The position numbers and the translations under genes are program-made. Positions 11,081-22,300 of a stretch of DNA of 64,000 nucleotides are shown here, piece after piece. Every line of letters begins with the position of its first letter. Position 1 is the stretch's first letter. The stretch is from Axinella damicornis (lineage: Eukaryota; Porifera; Demospongiae; Axinellida; Axinellidae): assembly GCA_963931865.1 (NCBI GenBank), contig OZ007511.1:13572189-13636188 (forward strand), written 5' to 3'. The notes under the pieces were generated by a model that was not told the origin of the DNA, searched no databases, and worked only from the letters and a program-made list of their open reading frames with translations.

Positions 11081-11641
11081 TGAAGCTGAAAGTCTGACTG
11101 CTTAGTCATCAGCTCTTTGGGGGGGGGGGGGGGGGAAGAACCAAAAATGAACAAACCTAGCTAGCAGCTAGCTTGCTAATAGATCATCATGATGCCCGTG
11201 GTGCAAACATGTCCGCTAAGGCTCCCATGTCAACCAAGCGAGATCATGGCTTCAGGAGAGAAGATGTATAACCATCTGCCACTCACCCGTGGCCCATAGA
11301 AGACTTGAAGCATCCTTCACCGTCCACTGAATCTGCTTCCCGTTTGTATGGCAGTCCTCTTAGGCACCCTACTGGGTCAAGTACGAAGAACGCCCCCCCT
11401 GGGGCTAGGGCCAGCATTAGCTTGCACTGAGAGGGGGCCATCCTTTGTACTTGATCCCTTTACTGACCTTGCTTTGAACTTTGAAGTTGATCCTTCATAA
11501 GTGATGTTCTATGTAAATCTAGCAATCTCATTGGTCCTTACCACATTCTGGTAATAAGTCCAAGAAATTTGACTTCGTTTGCCAGACCGTTTCTCCCATG
11601 AGGGGGTGTGGTCTCAATAAATGCCTGTTTAGGTTAATACT

Positions 11642-12065
11642 TAGCCTCGTTCCCAGACCTACCCTGTTCTTCGGTTTCAATAATACACGGATATGCGGAA
11701 GGGCGGCGAAAAACGCGGAAGGCCTGCATGGTATATATTATTCATCATGTGCTTTATGTCAAGTGGACATGGGGGGGGGGGGGGGGGGGGGGGCCCAACC
11801 ACAAATAAGTTTAAAAACCACCGACGAAGTTGTGTAGATCGTCTGAGAGTCTCGACTAGCTGCGGAGCGTTAGAACCGCGAGCCGACTGGATGATGAACA
11901 GCCTTCAGGACCTGCTGAAACAACTACCCCCCCTACGTCCACCCTTGCGTCCACCTGACGTCACTCACGTGATGAATGATACCAGGCCACCCTTCTGCAT
12001 CCGTGTATTATTGTCAACAGAAACTGAAGAACAGAAAAAACGGGATAGGCCTGGGAACGAGGCTA
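11642..12065. mobile_element. Inverted-repeat element, CCTCGTTCCCAG family, long form
   Basis: A 424-bp unit with arms of about 55-60 bp: the left arm starts TAGCCTCGTTCCCAGACCTA and the right arm ends with the complementary TAGGCCTGGGAACGAGGCTA. Both arms also share an ATACACGGAT / ATCCGTGTAT segment. It carries an internal poly-G tract (about 11770-11793) and no convincing ORF. Confidence 0.8.
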
Positions 12066-12159
12066 GTTAATACTGTGGCTTCTGTGTACACTTGCAGTAG
12101 GATTTGGTGTTCCAAGTGAAATGAAATTGCCAGTATTATATCTGTGCAACTTCCGTCAT

Positions 12160-12436
12160 CAAGGGGGTGACACTCCCATTGACGCCGTAGTCAGAGCTGC
12201 GACCGGGGTCAAGAAATCTTGACCGTCATTTTTGCTGCTTGACTGCTTGACCGCATCGCAAATAGACTCTTGACCGTTTGACTGCGCTGTATTTCAGCCG
12301 TTGACCGCTTGACCGCCGATAGTATACGGAAGAATGCGTAGCGACTGCAGCCTTTCCTTAGTATACGGGGTCAAGATTCGCTGATAAGCCCGGTCGCAGC
12401 TCTGACTACAGCGTGTATGGGAGTGTCACCCCCTTG
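12160..12436. mobile_element. TIR element starting CAAGGGGGTG, with GTCAT target duplication
   Basis: A 277-bp unit with termini CAAGGGGGTGACACTCCCA and the complement TGGGAGTGTCACCCCCTTG, continuing inward with GTAGTCAGAGCTGCGACCGG on the left and its near-complement on the right. It is flanked by GTCAT at 12155-12159 and 12437-12441. The interior has repeated TTGACCG / CGGTCAA motifs. A related copy lies at about 33413-33686. Confidence 0.85.
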
Positions 12437-12561
12437 GTCATGCTTTATAAAGGAATGCAATAAAGTTAGTATAGTATCCGCGTATTGTAGTGCATCTGTG
12501 CTCGGAATGGCTGCAGTGCAGTGGGTGACAATCATAAAGGGTGGCTGCTCACACACACAGT

Positions 12562-12675
12562 TAGTCTCATGCCCAGACCTCTCGGAAGGAAGTAGACCCT
12601 CGCAGAAGGAAGCAGACCCTTGCAGAAGGAAGCAGACCCTCCTTCTGCGCATATGAGGGTCTGGGAATGAGACTA
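12562..12675. mobile_element. Hairpin element, TAGTCTCATGCCCAGACC type
   Basis: Its arms are TAGTCTCATGCCCAGACC and GGTCTGGGAATGAGACTA. The interior contains a three-copy direct repeat of GGAAGCAGACCCTTGCAGAA type. Confidence 0.75.
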
Positions 12676-13632
12676 ACACACAGTGGAAAACAAAGGTACC
12701 TGTTATTGCATCGAACTTCTTCCCAGGCTTCTGAGTGAACTTAGACCTTAATTGCCCTGTCACATGAGTCTGAGTTGAGCGCATGCTCGATGATGGATGG
12801 CCAGGTGAGGGTTTTGCAGTTGATGAAAGCAAGGCTTGTTACAGGTTTTCCAGTGTCCAGTGTTGAGTACATACTTATCACACATTGGTATCGGTATCGG
12901 GCCTATTTCACATTTTTATTCTCATTCCCAGACCCTTCCTGCAGTACATACCGTCCAGTATAACACTGAAAGTGATCCATGCTGGGGTTAATTGGCTTGG
13001 CCTGTGACCAACACTACACTCACTCTGGCAGGCAACCATTTCATAATACTTATCTTCCAGCTTGACAACATGTATATATGACTAAACCGTCAATCAAATC
13101 AGTCACCATTAATCCCGGGCCACATCAATACCTCTACCTCTTTCCACTGCACATGCACTAGATTTACTGTGCTCCAGTCTCCAGACTGCATATAGCACTC
13201 AGCCCCCAAAGTACACTTGTGACTGCAACCACACCTACTCATTAGCAAATATTTGATCAAGGTGCTCAGGCAATGCCAACCCACTCTGTAGCTGAGAAAT
13301 GGGAAACATAGGTCTCGGCAAGGTGAGAGTGCGTACTGTTTTCCATGTCAAAAAATGAAAATAGTCCACCCGTTTGCGATTAAAGAGCACCTGGTGGGAT
13401 AGCGGGGGGTGGGTGGGTGTCCTGCTCTCTGGTGGGTTCACCTGCTGTAGCAGGGACTACCTCCCCTAAGCATGGCTGACATCCTGTAGCTGAAAGTCCG
13501 ACCACCTCAAAACAAGTCATCAGTGGTGAAATGAAGTTCTCATCAACAAATTCCATACACAAGCATTCTTACAAGGTAGCCAAAAAAGCATTACATAACC
13601 GAAATGTGCAGCAAAATAACTAGTTTCAATTG

Positions 13633-15180
13633 CTAACAGCAGTCTGGGTGAACCTTTGCCTGATGATCACCGACGATGTATTTGAACGTACGCTTGCCGA
13701 AAGCTTGCATTATTTCTGAATACCAATGTAGCCCTTCTTGATTTTGTCCAACCATGCTGGGAATGAGATAGTTCAGTAGGCGGAGAGGAGCAAAGGCAGT
13801 GTGCAGAAACTGGTGATCTTCAAGGACACCATAACAAGACGCAACTATATTGTCGACAACAATTGTGCCTTCGGCAGTTAGTGGAGCATAAGCACCTAGA
13901 ACCTTCGTTCTGCCGATCTTGGTGACATTTTGCACTTGAAGAGACGACGGTGCTTGTTTGTCTAGAGAATAAACGTAATCTCCTGGCTTAATTGATGATG
14001 CAAAAACTGGCTTTGAGGAAGAGTTGCGAAAAATGAGGTGAGAAGGTGTCAGTGACAGTATATTTCCATCCTCTGTTTGTAATGTCACAAATTCTGTCTC
14101 ATCCGATGGAACCTTTACTAGGAATGCAATAAAAGGGCTGTAAGCAAGCTTTCCATCACTAGTAGTACTCAGAACCTCATCACCAATCTCTAGTTCTGCC
14201 ATCAGCTTCACCGGTTTCACAGGGTCGTTTGTGAAAACCATTGAATGAGGCATAAAACAGCCACCACCTCTTCCGCTGGAGCGGGTGGTGGGGGACACAG
14301 TGGAGGTGGTTGGGGGGGAGGAGGGCGTTGAGGGGGTGGGGGGGGAGGAGGCTGGATTTCCACATGCGGAAGGGCTTCCCAATTCATCAGAATGATCACT
14401 TTCACCACAGTCAAGGCGATTGTTACATATGCTACTGAAATCCACACATCTATTCAGCTGCCGACAAGGGAAAAAATATCCCCTCCTATAGCAACCTGTA
14501 TATTGCCCGATTCCCTTATCGATCCAAGCTTTCCATTCATTGTTATTACCGTTAGAATCCCAGTAATGAAATGAAGACCTAATATCCACATGGATGTGAG
14601 TACTATAGTGTCCAAGTCCGATATCTTCGTTATAACCTCGAAATAGGGGTACACAATTATCTACAATGTGTTGTGCTAATGCCATTCCACTCGATCCATC
14701 AGTGAATTGGATGTCTGCTGCAGTTCCGCTGCGATGGCGGCTTGAATCACTAGCACCTGGAATGTTGTTGTTGTGACTGAGAGTACGGTAGCCGCTAATT
14801 ACTCGCACTCCAATCCCAGATGCTGTGTGGACACGCTGGAGGCATTCAATGAGACGAGGAGACAAACGAAAGTACCGGTAGGGTGCATCTGATTCATTAC
14901 GAGAGAGAAAGTCGGAGACTTGAAAGTCTGCAGAAATGTTTGTAGATGAAATTCCTGAACTATCAAACAGCCAAGTTCCAGCATGATTTGGATCGATATA
15001 CTCATCATCACTGATGAACGAATCTACTGGAGCAAGGCGCACCCCACTAGGGAACTCAACTGGGCTTGGAGGTGTTTGCCTACGGACGTCTTTCTTCAGC
15101 TGCTTGTCTACTGCAATGCTAGCAGCATCAGAACTGGCCAGGATGAAGGCCACGAAAAGCCACCACAGACTACCAGCCAT
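13633..15180 (-). CDS. Secreted M15 peptidase-LDLa-Hedgehog Hint/Hog protein
   Basis: A single-exon, 515-residue protein starting at the ATG at 15180-15178; the frame is open upstream, but this Met starts a good signal peptide (MAGSLWWLFVAFILASSDA). Residues ~100-202 form a Peptidase_M15-type domain: SGYRTLSHN, SSRHRSGTAADI and GHYSTHIHVD, with candidate zinc ligands H149, D156 and H197. Residues 230-273 are an LDLa repeat with all six cysteines. After a Pro/Ser/Thr linker comes a complete Hedgehog-type Hint domain: cleavage-type junction G307/C308-F309, TPSH (378-381), ASCY (447-450), HTAFAPLRLLNYL and a GLHWYSEIM end typical of Hog. Hedgehog Hint domains cleave before the Cys and attach sterol to the released N-terminal part; here that part would be the peptidase-LDLa piece. 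Secretion and autoprocessing are inferred. It is a hedgehog-like protein, not a true Hedgehog ligand. Confidence 0.9.
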   Translation of the reverse strand: MAGSLWWLFVAFILASSDAASIAVDKQLKKDVRRQTPPSPVEFPSGVRLAPVDSFISDDEYIDPNHAGTWLFDSSGISSTNISADFQVSDFLSRNESDAPYRYFRLSPRLIECLQRVHTASGIGVRVISGYRTLSHNNNIPGASDSSRHRSGTAADIQFTDGSSGMALAQHIVDNCVPLFRGYNEDIGLGHYSTHIHVDIRSSFHYWDSNGNNNEWKAWIDKGIGQYTGCYRRGYFFPCRQLNRCVDFSSICNNRLDCGESDHSDELGSPSACGNPASSPPTPSTPSSPPTTSTVSPTTRSSGRGGGCFMPHSMVFTNDPVKPVKLMAELEIGDEVLSTTSDGKLAYSPFIAFLVKVPSDETEFVTLQTEDGNILSLTPSHLIFRNSSSKPVFASSIKPGDYVYSLDKQAPSSLQVQNVTKIGRTKVLGAYAPLTAEGTIVVDNIVASCYGVLEDHQFLHTAFAPLRLLNYLIPSMVGQNQEGLHWYSEIMQAFGKRTFKYIVGDHQAKVHPDCC

Positions 15181-15270
15181 CTTCACTCTATTGTACAGTC
15201 TACTGAGCTTTGGTACGGCACAGCTGCTTTTATCATCAAAACTCGTAAACACCTCAGACAGGACTGACCA

Positions 15271-15281
15271 CCCATATATAG
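15271..15281 (-). promoter_or_regulatory. Possible TATA box of the Hog gene
   Basis: On the minus strand CTATATATGGG lies about 90 bp upstream of the chosen ATG, a plausible distance for a TATA-dependent promoter with a short leader. This is sequence resemblance only. Confidence 0.35.
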
Positions 15282-15769
15282 TGAATTCCATTCTGTGATC
15301 AAAGTTCATGGGATCCAGTGGGTTACAATAGCCCAAAGTTGTAAAGTGGAAGATAGACATCTGAACTTGGTGAGTGATTTGTACTTGTTGCACGGCTCCC
15401 ATTGCTTGGTGCTTATCTGCAGTCTAATGTCAATGGGAAATTACTTTCACTGTTGTCACACAAGTGATACCAGGTTGTAAACCCTTTTAACTTGTGCGCT
15501 TGTGGACTTCTCAGAAGCTGTCCTACCCAGTATACTTCAGAGGCCAGTTTTAGAGGCAAACTCCACAACTTGGTCATATACACACTCTCCACAAAATCGA
15601 TAGAGTGGGGAAGGGGGTGAGGGGTTAAAGGAGGGTACCCCCCTTTTAGGGTGGGGAAATTGAAGGGGGCGCAACCCTCTGAGTTTTGGGGTACACATAG
15701 CAGAAACACTCGCACATTCGTACTGTACCAATTTGACTCTCTGGCTGACCATGCAGTAATCCATCACTT
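15282..15769. other. Hog gene upstream region
   Basis: No exon is recognised here. A G/A- and C-rich segment near 15605-15665 (GGGGAAGGGGGTGAGGGG and related) is low complexity. Confidence 0.4.
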
Positions 15770-16055
15770 TATTTTGTTTGTTGTCCTCCAGGGAGAATCT
15801 GAGAAGGCGGAACACCTCCTGCACTCTGCACTGAGACACCTGAAATACACCAAACTACCATACGTAACTATAAGGTATGCATCATTTATAGATCTAGTCT
15901 CGTGCCCGGAGGATCTGGTAAGAAACCAATTAATTGCGTGTACATATACGAGAGTAAGCTTTGTGAACAGTGTCAAGTACTAGCGATGGTATTTTTATCA
16001 GACTTTTCACCAGTGAGAAACCGCTTTCTCCCTCCTGCACACACACACGCACGCA

Positions 16056-16236
<181 letters not shown>

Positions 16237-16529
16237 TTCAGCCAAAGGTTCATCTCCTTAGTACCTTGTGAAGCAACATGTGGGATTTTGCAAGCAGCAG
16301 TGTTTCGGTTAGAAGCTCTGGGTATATACATTGTATATCACCTACTGGTCTTGTCATTGTACGTATACATATATATTTACAGTGGAAGTACTGTAAGTAT
16401 GGGGTCACAATCCTGTATATGGCAGCTGCAAGTGTGGCATGGGTGTGGCTTACCACAGTACTCAACATGTATGTCCAACCAGTCAAGGCAGGATGTAGTC
16501 AAGTGTCCTGGGTTCCTTTTTCAGTGGCC

Positions 16530-17005
16530 CCCTCGGTGAGCTCGGGGGATGAGACTAACTGTTCCCTCCTCCCCTCAGTGAGCACGGGACGATTGAGGCT
16601 GACTGTTCCCTCTGCCCCTCGGTGAGCCCGGGGATGAGACTAGCAGTTCCCTCTGCCCCTCGGTGAGCCCGGGGGATGAGACTAACTGTTCCCTCTCCCC
16701 TCGGTGAGCCCGGGGATGAGGCTGACTGTTCCCTCTGCCCCTCGGTGAGCCTGGGGATGAGACTAGTAGTTCCCTCTGCACCTCAGTGAGCTGGGGACGA
16801 GCTGCCTGTTCCCTCTGCCCCTCAGTGAGCCTGGGGACGAGGCTGCCTGTTCCCTCTGCCCCTCGGTGAGCCCGGGGATTAGACTGCAGTTCCTTCCTCC
16901 CCTCGGTGAGCCCGGGGATGAGGCTGACTGTTCCCTCTGCCCCTCGGTGAGCCCGGGGGATGAGGCTGACTGTTCCCTCTGCCCCTCGATGAGCCTAGGG
17001 ACAAG
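16530..17005. repeat. 41-bp minisatellite in ANAPC5 duplicate
   Basis: About eleven copies of the CCCCTCGGTGAGCCCGGGG-type unit, homologous to 6733-7180. Confidence 0.88.
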
Positions 17006-17303
17006 GCTATTGTTGCCCTATCTCATGATTCTGCAGATGTACTGGTAGCCCTCTCCATTCTGTCACAAGCCGTCTCAGACTTCAGGAGATGCTCAGCCGG
17101 TGAGGACCTGAAGAGGGCGCTCACACTGCAGGTGCAACAATAGTGTTAATGTAACATTGTCTACTACTGCTCTCATCCCTCAGGTAGGATTTATTATGAC
17201 CTTTCATAGATATGTCCACCTACATTTGGAACTCTGTTTCTATCCCCCCCCTTTCCCAATGCAGGCTCAGTTCTATCACTTCGAGACAAGACTACAAGAC
17301 TGA

Positions 17304-19390
17304 TAGTACAGTTGCATTCTCACACACAATTTCAGTTCAATGTTCAATGACAATTGGACTTAAAGTCACTCTCTTCTGTCTTCATCAGTGTTCTAGCATA
17401 ACTACTAGAGACGAATGTCACGTAATTATAAGTCTTTTGAGCCTCGTAATCTCATCTCCCAAAGTGAAATGAAGCTGAAAGTCTGACTGCTTTATCAGCT
17501 CTTTGTGTAGTCTCGGTACCAGACCCTCGCTCCTGCGTGCGAGGGTCTTGTACCGAGACTACCCTCTGTGCTGTATTGATTGTTGTGCCTGCCAAATTTG
17601 GTAACTTTTCCCACTTGAAGAGATGACATTGTCTACAGGGTCCTGGAGTCAACACTACAATCAAAAACTGCATGACTAGTTAATTCGGTTGTTGATGACA
17701 TCTAGTATAATTATACCATCCTCTCCATTCCAGTCTGTTCACCAGGAAGGCAATTGCAATGACAGGGTTGTATACATGCACATTTCCAGCCTTGTTCCCA
17801 GGTGCTTGATCACTACCCCACAACCGCCTTGACTCCTGTCCAACACCACCTCTTCGAACATGCAAGATGCAACCCTCCTCCACCACTATACCTTGGCAGC
17901 CAGAGGCAACTTCTTGTTGGAGAGAAAACCTAGCTCCTGGATGGTCAAACAATAGTTCTTTCCATGCAGGCATAATACTAATAGGATTGGAATTTGCAAA
18001 CAACTTAGCTAATTAAATTGGAGAAAGAAAGAGGGGAGGAAAAGAACCAAAAACGAACAAGCCTAGCTAGCTAACAGCTAGCTAAACGAAAAAAAAAAAA
18101 TAGGAAAAAAAAAGAAGAAAAACAACCTAGCAACAACCCACCCCTCCGTGACAGGTCAGACACCGAAGTGTAAGCCTCAGGAGCGCTGGATAGGCGCCGG
18201 TGACTGGAATCACAGGAGGCTAACCTGCTTTCAACCAGAACACCTTTCTTTAGCTTCGGTGGTCAGATGGGAACCGGCGTACTCGAGCTGCTAGGCGGGG
18301 AAGTCGAGAACCGGTGTGTACGGAGTGGCCCAGACTCGTACTCGGTTATTGGGGAGGCGAACACTCAACCCCCAGGCTGCAAAGCAAGTGCTTAGCGAGT
18401 GTGCCATCCCGACTTCCCGCCAAAACTTGCTACAAATTCAGTATTAAAAGCCCAAACCGGATGTATCTGGTTGCGCATGCGCGTGCCACCTGGACCTGAC
18501 TTCCCGCCAAAACACTTCTTCAAATTTAGTATAGCAAAGGCATGCACCTAGTACCTCCCCCTAATACTTCGAAAGCTCAAGTTGTCAAGGTGCGTGTTTA
18601 TCTGCATTTGCACTCGTAGAGGTGCTTTTTCCATTCAACTCTAGCGGGGAGTGTAGTGATACTCTAGCTACCCATGTTTTCGAAGTGGTTTAATACTCAC
18701 TAGTGAGTTTCAGCTCAGAAAGGTGGTAGAAACGGCAAAGGCCCTGAGCCTTGAGGGACACCAGACTGCATGTGTCACCGTATAAGCTTTTCTCAACAAT
18801 GACATATTGTTGCCTATTACATGATACAGGTAAGAGGAAACCCACTGCGGGTTGTGATCAATATTCTGCGAGAGGTGGATGAAGCCGATGAACATTATCA
18901 AGGTCCTTGAGCAAGTCAGAGAAAATGAGGGAGACATCATGCAAGACCAGTTTCCGAGTTACAAATGGAGTATTTAAGCCACATCTGGCCGGCTGAACGC
19001 GCTACCTTCATTTCCTGCCAAAACTTATTCACTCTTGGCTTTGCCAGACTAGGCTTCTAGCTAGCTGTCTGTCTGAAATCTGTTTGCGCCCGTCAAACAA
19101 TGAAGCATGTTCACAGCAAGATTGTTGGGGGAGAACTGCATGGCACCGGGATATAAGTAAAACTCCTCCCAGAAGTACTTTGAAAAGCTTTACCCAGGTA
19201 TTCTGGTAAAGGTCTGTTTCAACTATAATTATAGGAGGCTCGGGTGATTAACAGGTGCCCAATTACGGGCCCTTTCCTCCCCAAGTGATGGGATACATTT
19301 CACCTTCAACACTATCCAGTCGTCAATGCATTTATGTGTGAACTCGAAACATACACAATGTAATGCTGTACAACAGGCATGCAACAGTTC
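17304..19390. other. Intergenic region between ANAPC5 duplicate and RPS10
   Basis: The first part continues the homology to the ANAPC5 3' flank, including an uninterrupted version of the retrotransposon target site near 17461-17490. A short hairpin of the TAGTCTCGGTACCAG type lies at 17508-17561. A GC-rich stretch at about 18130-18420 has weak tRNA-like boxes on the minus strand. No coding exon could be supported. Confidence 0.5.
17508..17561. mobile_element. Short hairpin of the TAGTCTCG family
   Basis: A 54-bp almost perfect hairpin: TAGTCTCGGTACCAGACCCTCGC on the left, complementary to the right arm ending GTACCGAGACTA. Confidence 0.75.
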
Positions 19391-22300
19391 TCAGTAGCCC
19401 CCTCCAGGCGGTCCAAATCCCCTTCCTCGGCCAAACCCCCCTCGAAATTCTGGGTTGAAGTTGGCCCCAGCGCCTGTCTCCGCTTTTTTGTCACCAAACT
19501 CAGTTCTTCTGTACGTCTCCCTATCCTCTCTCTCGTCACGAGTGGCTCTGTCTCCTTCCCCAAATCCTGAATGGGTTGGTAAGTGAGAAGACTGTCATGT
19601 GATAAACATCACATGAACTGTGCGAGGGCACACAAAACCAAAAGTTACAGTATTTCCGCGATCAAATGCCATGGCTACTATTTATTTCATCACGCGATTT
19701 ACTGCGGCTACTATTCGAGGGCGGCCACTAATCAAAGGTGGCGTTCATTAAACTCAGCATAAACAAGTAAGCGAGGAAACTGATTGGAGCACCGTGTATG
19801 CACAAAGAAGTTGTTTATTTCAGCCCTGGGCCGTGAGGTACCATCATAATCACCTTGACAAACGGTAGGAAACGCCAAAGCCAGTACTCTCACGAAATAT
19901 TTCGCCCGTCACACGTTACTTGCCCCCCGTTCCTCGATCTCAGAAAACATCAAACATTTAGACAGCTCTCAGGGAATAATCTCTTCACGCTCACAGCGAA
20001 ACAGTCACAGTCCTTGAGGGCTAGACAAAGCGCTTCGATCGATCGCCGACCGTTCGAATACTAGCCACAGATACTAAACAAGGGTGGCGTTTATTTCGTC
20101 CAGCACTCGTGGAGGTGCGGCTATTATTCGAGGGTGGCCACGTGTGGCGTTTGATTGTGGAAATACGGTACGTACGTAATATTTCATACCAGTGTGTGCA
20201 GTTTCATCGAACAGAGGAAGGGAAGATACTGATGGACAGACACAAACACAAGATCTGGTCAAGTGTTATTAGGCACAGCTCGCCTATAGGTGCATACTCA
20301 TTGTTGGGTACATGCTCGACTCTCGTCTTAGCTAAGTAGGATCGAAAATGGCAGTGTTTCAGGAAGAAGACTTCAGTGCCAAGTGGAAAAGCTTTAATTC
20401 CAAATGAAGCACACTTCCCAATTCGAGCAATGTCATTCTATATTAAGCCCATCTCACAACTATGGTAGTCCCTAGTCAAAGGGATTGTAGCGGGGGTATT
20501 GCAGGCACTGTCAGTGGACATTGAGAAAGAGGCCCTCCAGCACTGCACCCACCACCGCATTTGCTCTCCTTCACCATGACGACCTCAAGCATCATCGCCA
20601 GCCCACCACGCACCTCCCGAGAGTCTGCCACACGGCAGCAACACTCCCAATCGATGACGGCTACCAGGCAAGCTGGAACACCACCAGTGAAGGGAGGAGC
20701 TGAGCAAGTGGCTGACATCTGGGGCGGCTGCACAGAGCACTGACTAAAGTGAGGTGCTTTTAATGGGAAGGGTTTCTGGTGATCATGGGATGCTACTGAC
20801 ACCCTGATCAGGTAATGTACAAGCAGCTGATACTATGGACTACTAGGGAACACTAGGGATTACTAGTAGGTTGGTGGTCCTGGCCATGCAAAAGTGCTGC
20901 TGGTTACTTTGCGTTTATGCTGAGAGGGTCACATATACACATGACAACGTTAGTGTCTCTAAGGATACACCTACCTCTGGGTTTTGGACGAGTAGTCTCG
21001 GCACGTACAGGTCTCTTCAACGTGGCCGGTACAATCTCCTGCGGAAGGTGAAGGTAGTCTCTCAGGTACTGGATACCTGCACGGGACAACAAAAACAAAC
21101 CAATGTACTGAAACGTGAATGACCTGCAAAGAAACCTGCAACTTCCTGGTAGCCGCATTGCAACCACTTCCTGGTAGCCGCATTGCAACCACTTCCTGGT
21201 AGCCGCATTGCAACCACTTCCTGGTAGCCGCATTGCAACCACTTCCTGGTAGCCACATTGCAACCACTTCCTGGTAGCCGCATTGCAACCACTTCCTGGT
21301 AGCCACATTGCAACCACTTCCACTTCCTGGTAGCCGCATTGCAACCACTTCCTGGTAGCTGCATTGCAACCACTTCCTGGTAGCCGAGTTGCAACCACTT
21401 CCTGGTAGCTGCATTGCAACCACTTCCTGGTAGACCCATTGCAACCACTTCCTGGTAGACCCATTGCAACCACTTCCTGGTAGCCCGATCGAGTCAGCAA
21501 TGGCAGCCAAAGGAAAGACAAGTGATTGTTACAGCGCTTACAATTTTGCCTGCACGGTGAGTTTCAGTATGTAAGCATCAGTAAATGACAGCAATCATGG
21601 CTGTGTGGTCAGAATCTTTGCGTGCCTTTCCTAAGAGCTGTACTGCCACTGGAAGTAGAAGAGAATGCTCAAGCAATGGCGGCCGACGGCAAGACAAAAG
21701 CACTCATATCTCCCCCACCAAGGTGAGTTTCACCACCAAAGTTTTGTGTTCAGGTCAGTGCATGATAGCGATCACGGTGGTGTAGTCAGAATCTTTGTAG
21801 GCCAATCCTGAGTACTCAAAACATTATATTATAATATATTACGCTGCACAATTTTCCCGCTACCAGGAGTGTAATGAAGCAGTAACACTGGCATGGAGTG
21901 CGGTTGCATAGGAGCAGCATAAGCTGGATATTCACTGGGTATCAAAGGATTACAAAGTTTCACTTGCCTTCATTAGTGAGGTACCAGTAATAGTATTGCC
22001 AGGAGAACTGCTCCTTCACGTAGCCCCGGGACTTCAATGACTGGGGAGAGAGAGGTGAGACGATGATGCAGTTGTACTTACAGTGGCAATGGGCATAGCA
22101 CACTCATTTATCCACGCCTTTCTTTGGAGTGAAGTGGTCGCGTACACCCCCCGCTTGGAGGTCAGCCTAGGGTTTTTCCCCCATTCTGTGCTGGATAGAT
22201 CTAGTACCTGTTTCACCTCCTTGCTGGCAGCCGTGGAGGTTGAAACAGGTATAGCGTCAATAATGGACCATCTGACTTGTAAAATGGAATCAGCAGACGG

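Larger units (their letters stand above)
11081..13632. other. Intergenic region rich in inverted-repeat elements
   Basis: No gene is recognised. Contents are a poly-G run (about 11107-11126), a stretch with GGAAGAACCAAAAATGAACA that also occurs downstream of the ANAPC5 duplicate (near 18045), the inverted-repeat elements at 11642-12065, 12160-12436 and 12562-12675, and unremarkable sequence from about 12700 up to the end of the Hog gene. Confidence 0.6.

Noticed and set aside
15181..15402. 74-residue N-terminal extension of the Hog protein
   Set aside because: The extension is not secretory in character, while the Met at 15180 begins a clear signal peptide and a TATA-like box lies within the extension.
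18130..18420. Possible tRNA gene or tRNA-derived SINE on the minus strand
   Set aside because: CACTCGCTAAGCACTTGCTTTGCA is tRNA-like, but the B box is poor and no acceptor stem pairs.
19312..19563. 83-residue minus-strand ORF starting MGKETEPLV
   Set aside because: It is the wrong frame of RPS10 exon 4; the correct frame gives the [10 protein letters not shown] tail.
21120..21490. CRISPR-like regular repeats
   Set aside because: The units are contiguous with no unique spacers and lie in an intron of a eukaryotic gene; this is a minisatellite.
20904..21521. 205-residue minus-strand ORF with GSGCN repeats
   Set aside because: Most of it is minisatellite read-through in RPS10 intron 2; only 20975-21076 is a real exon, in another context.
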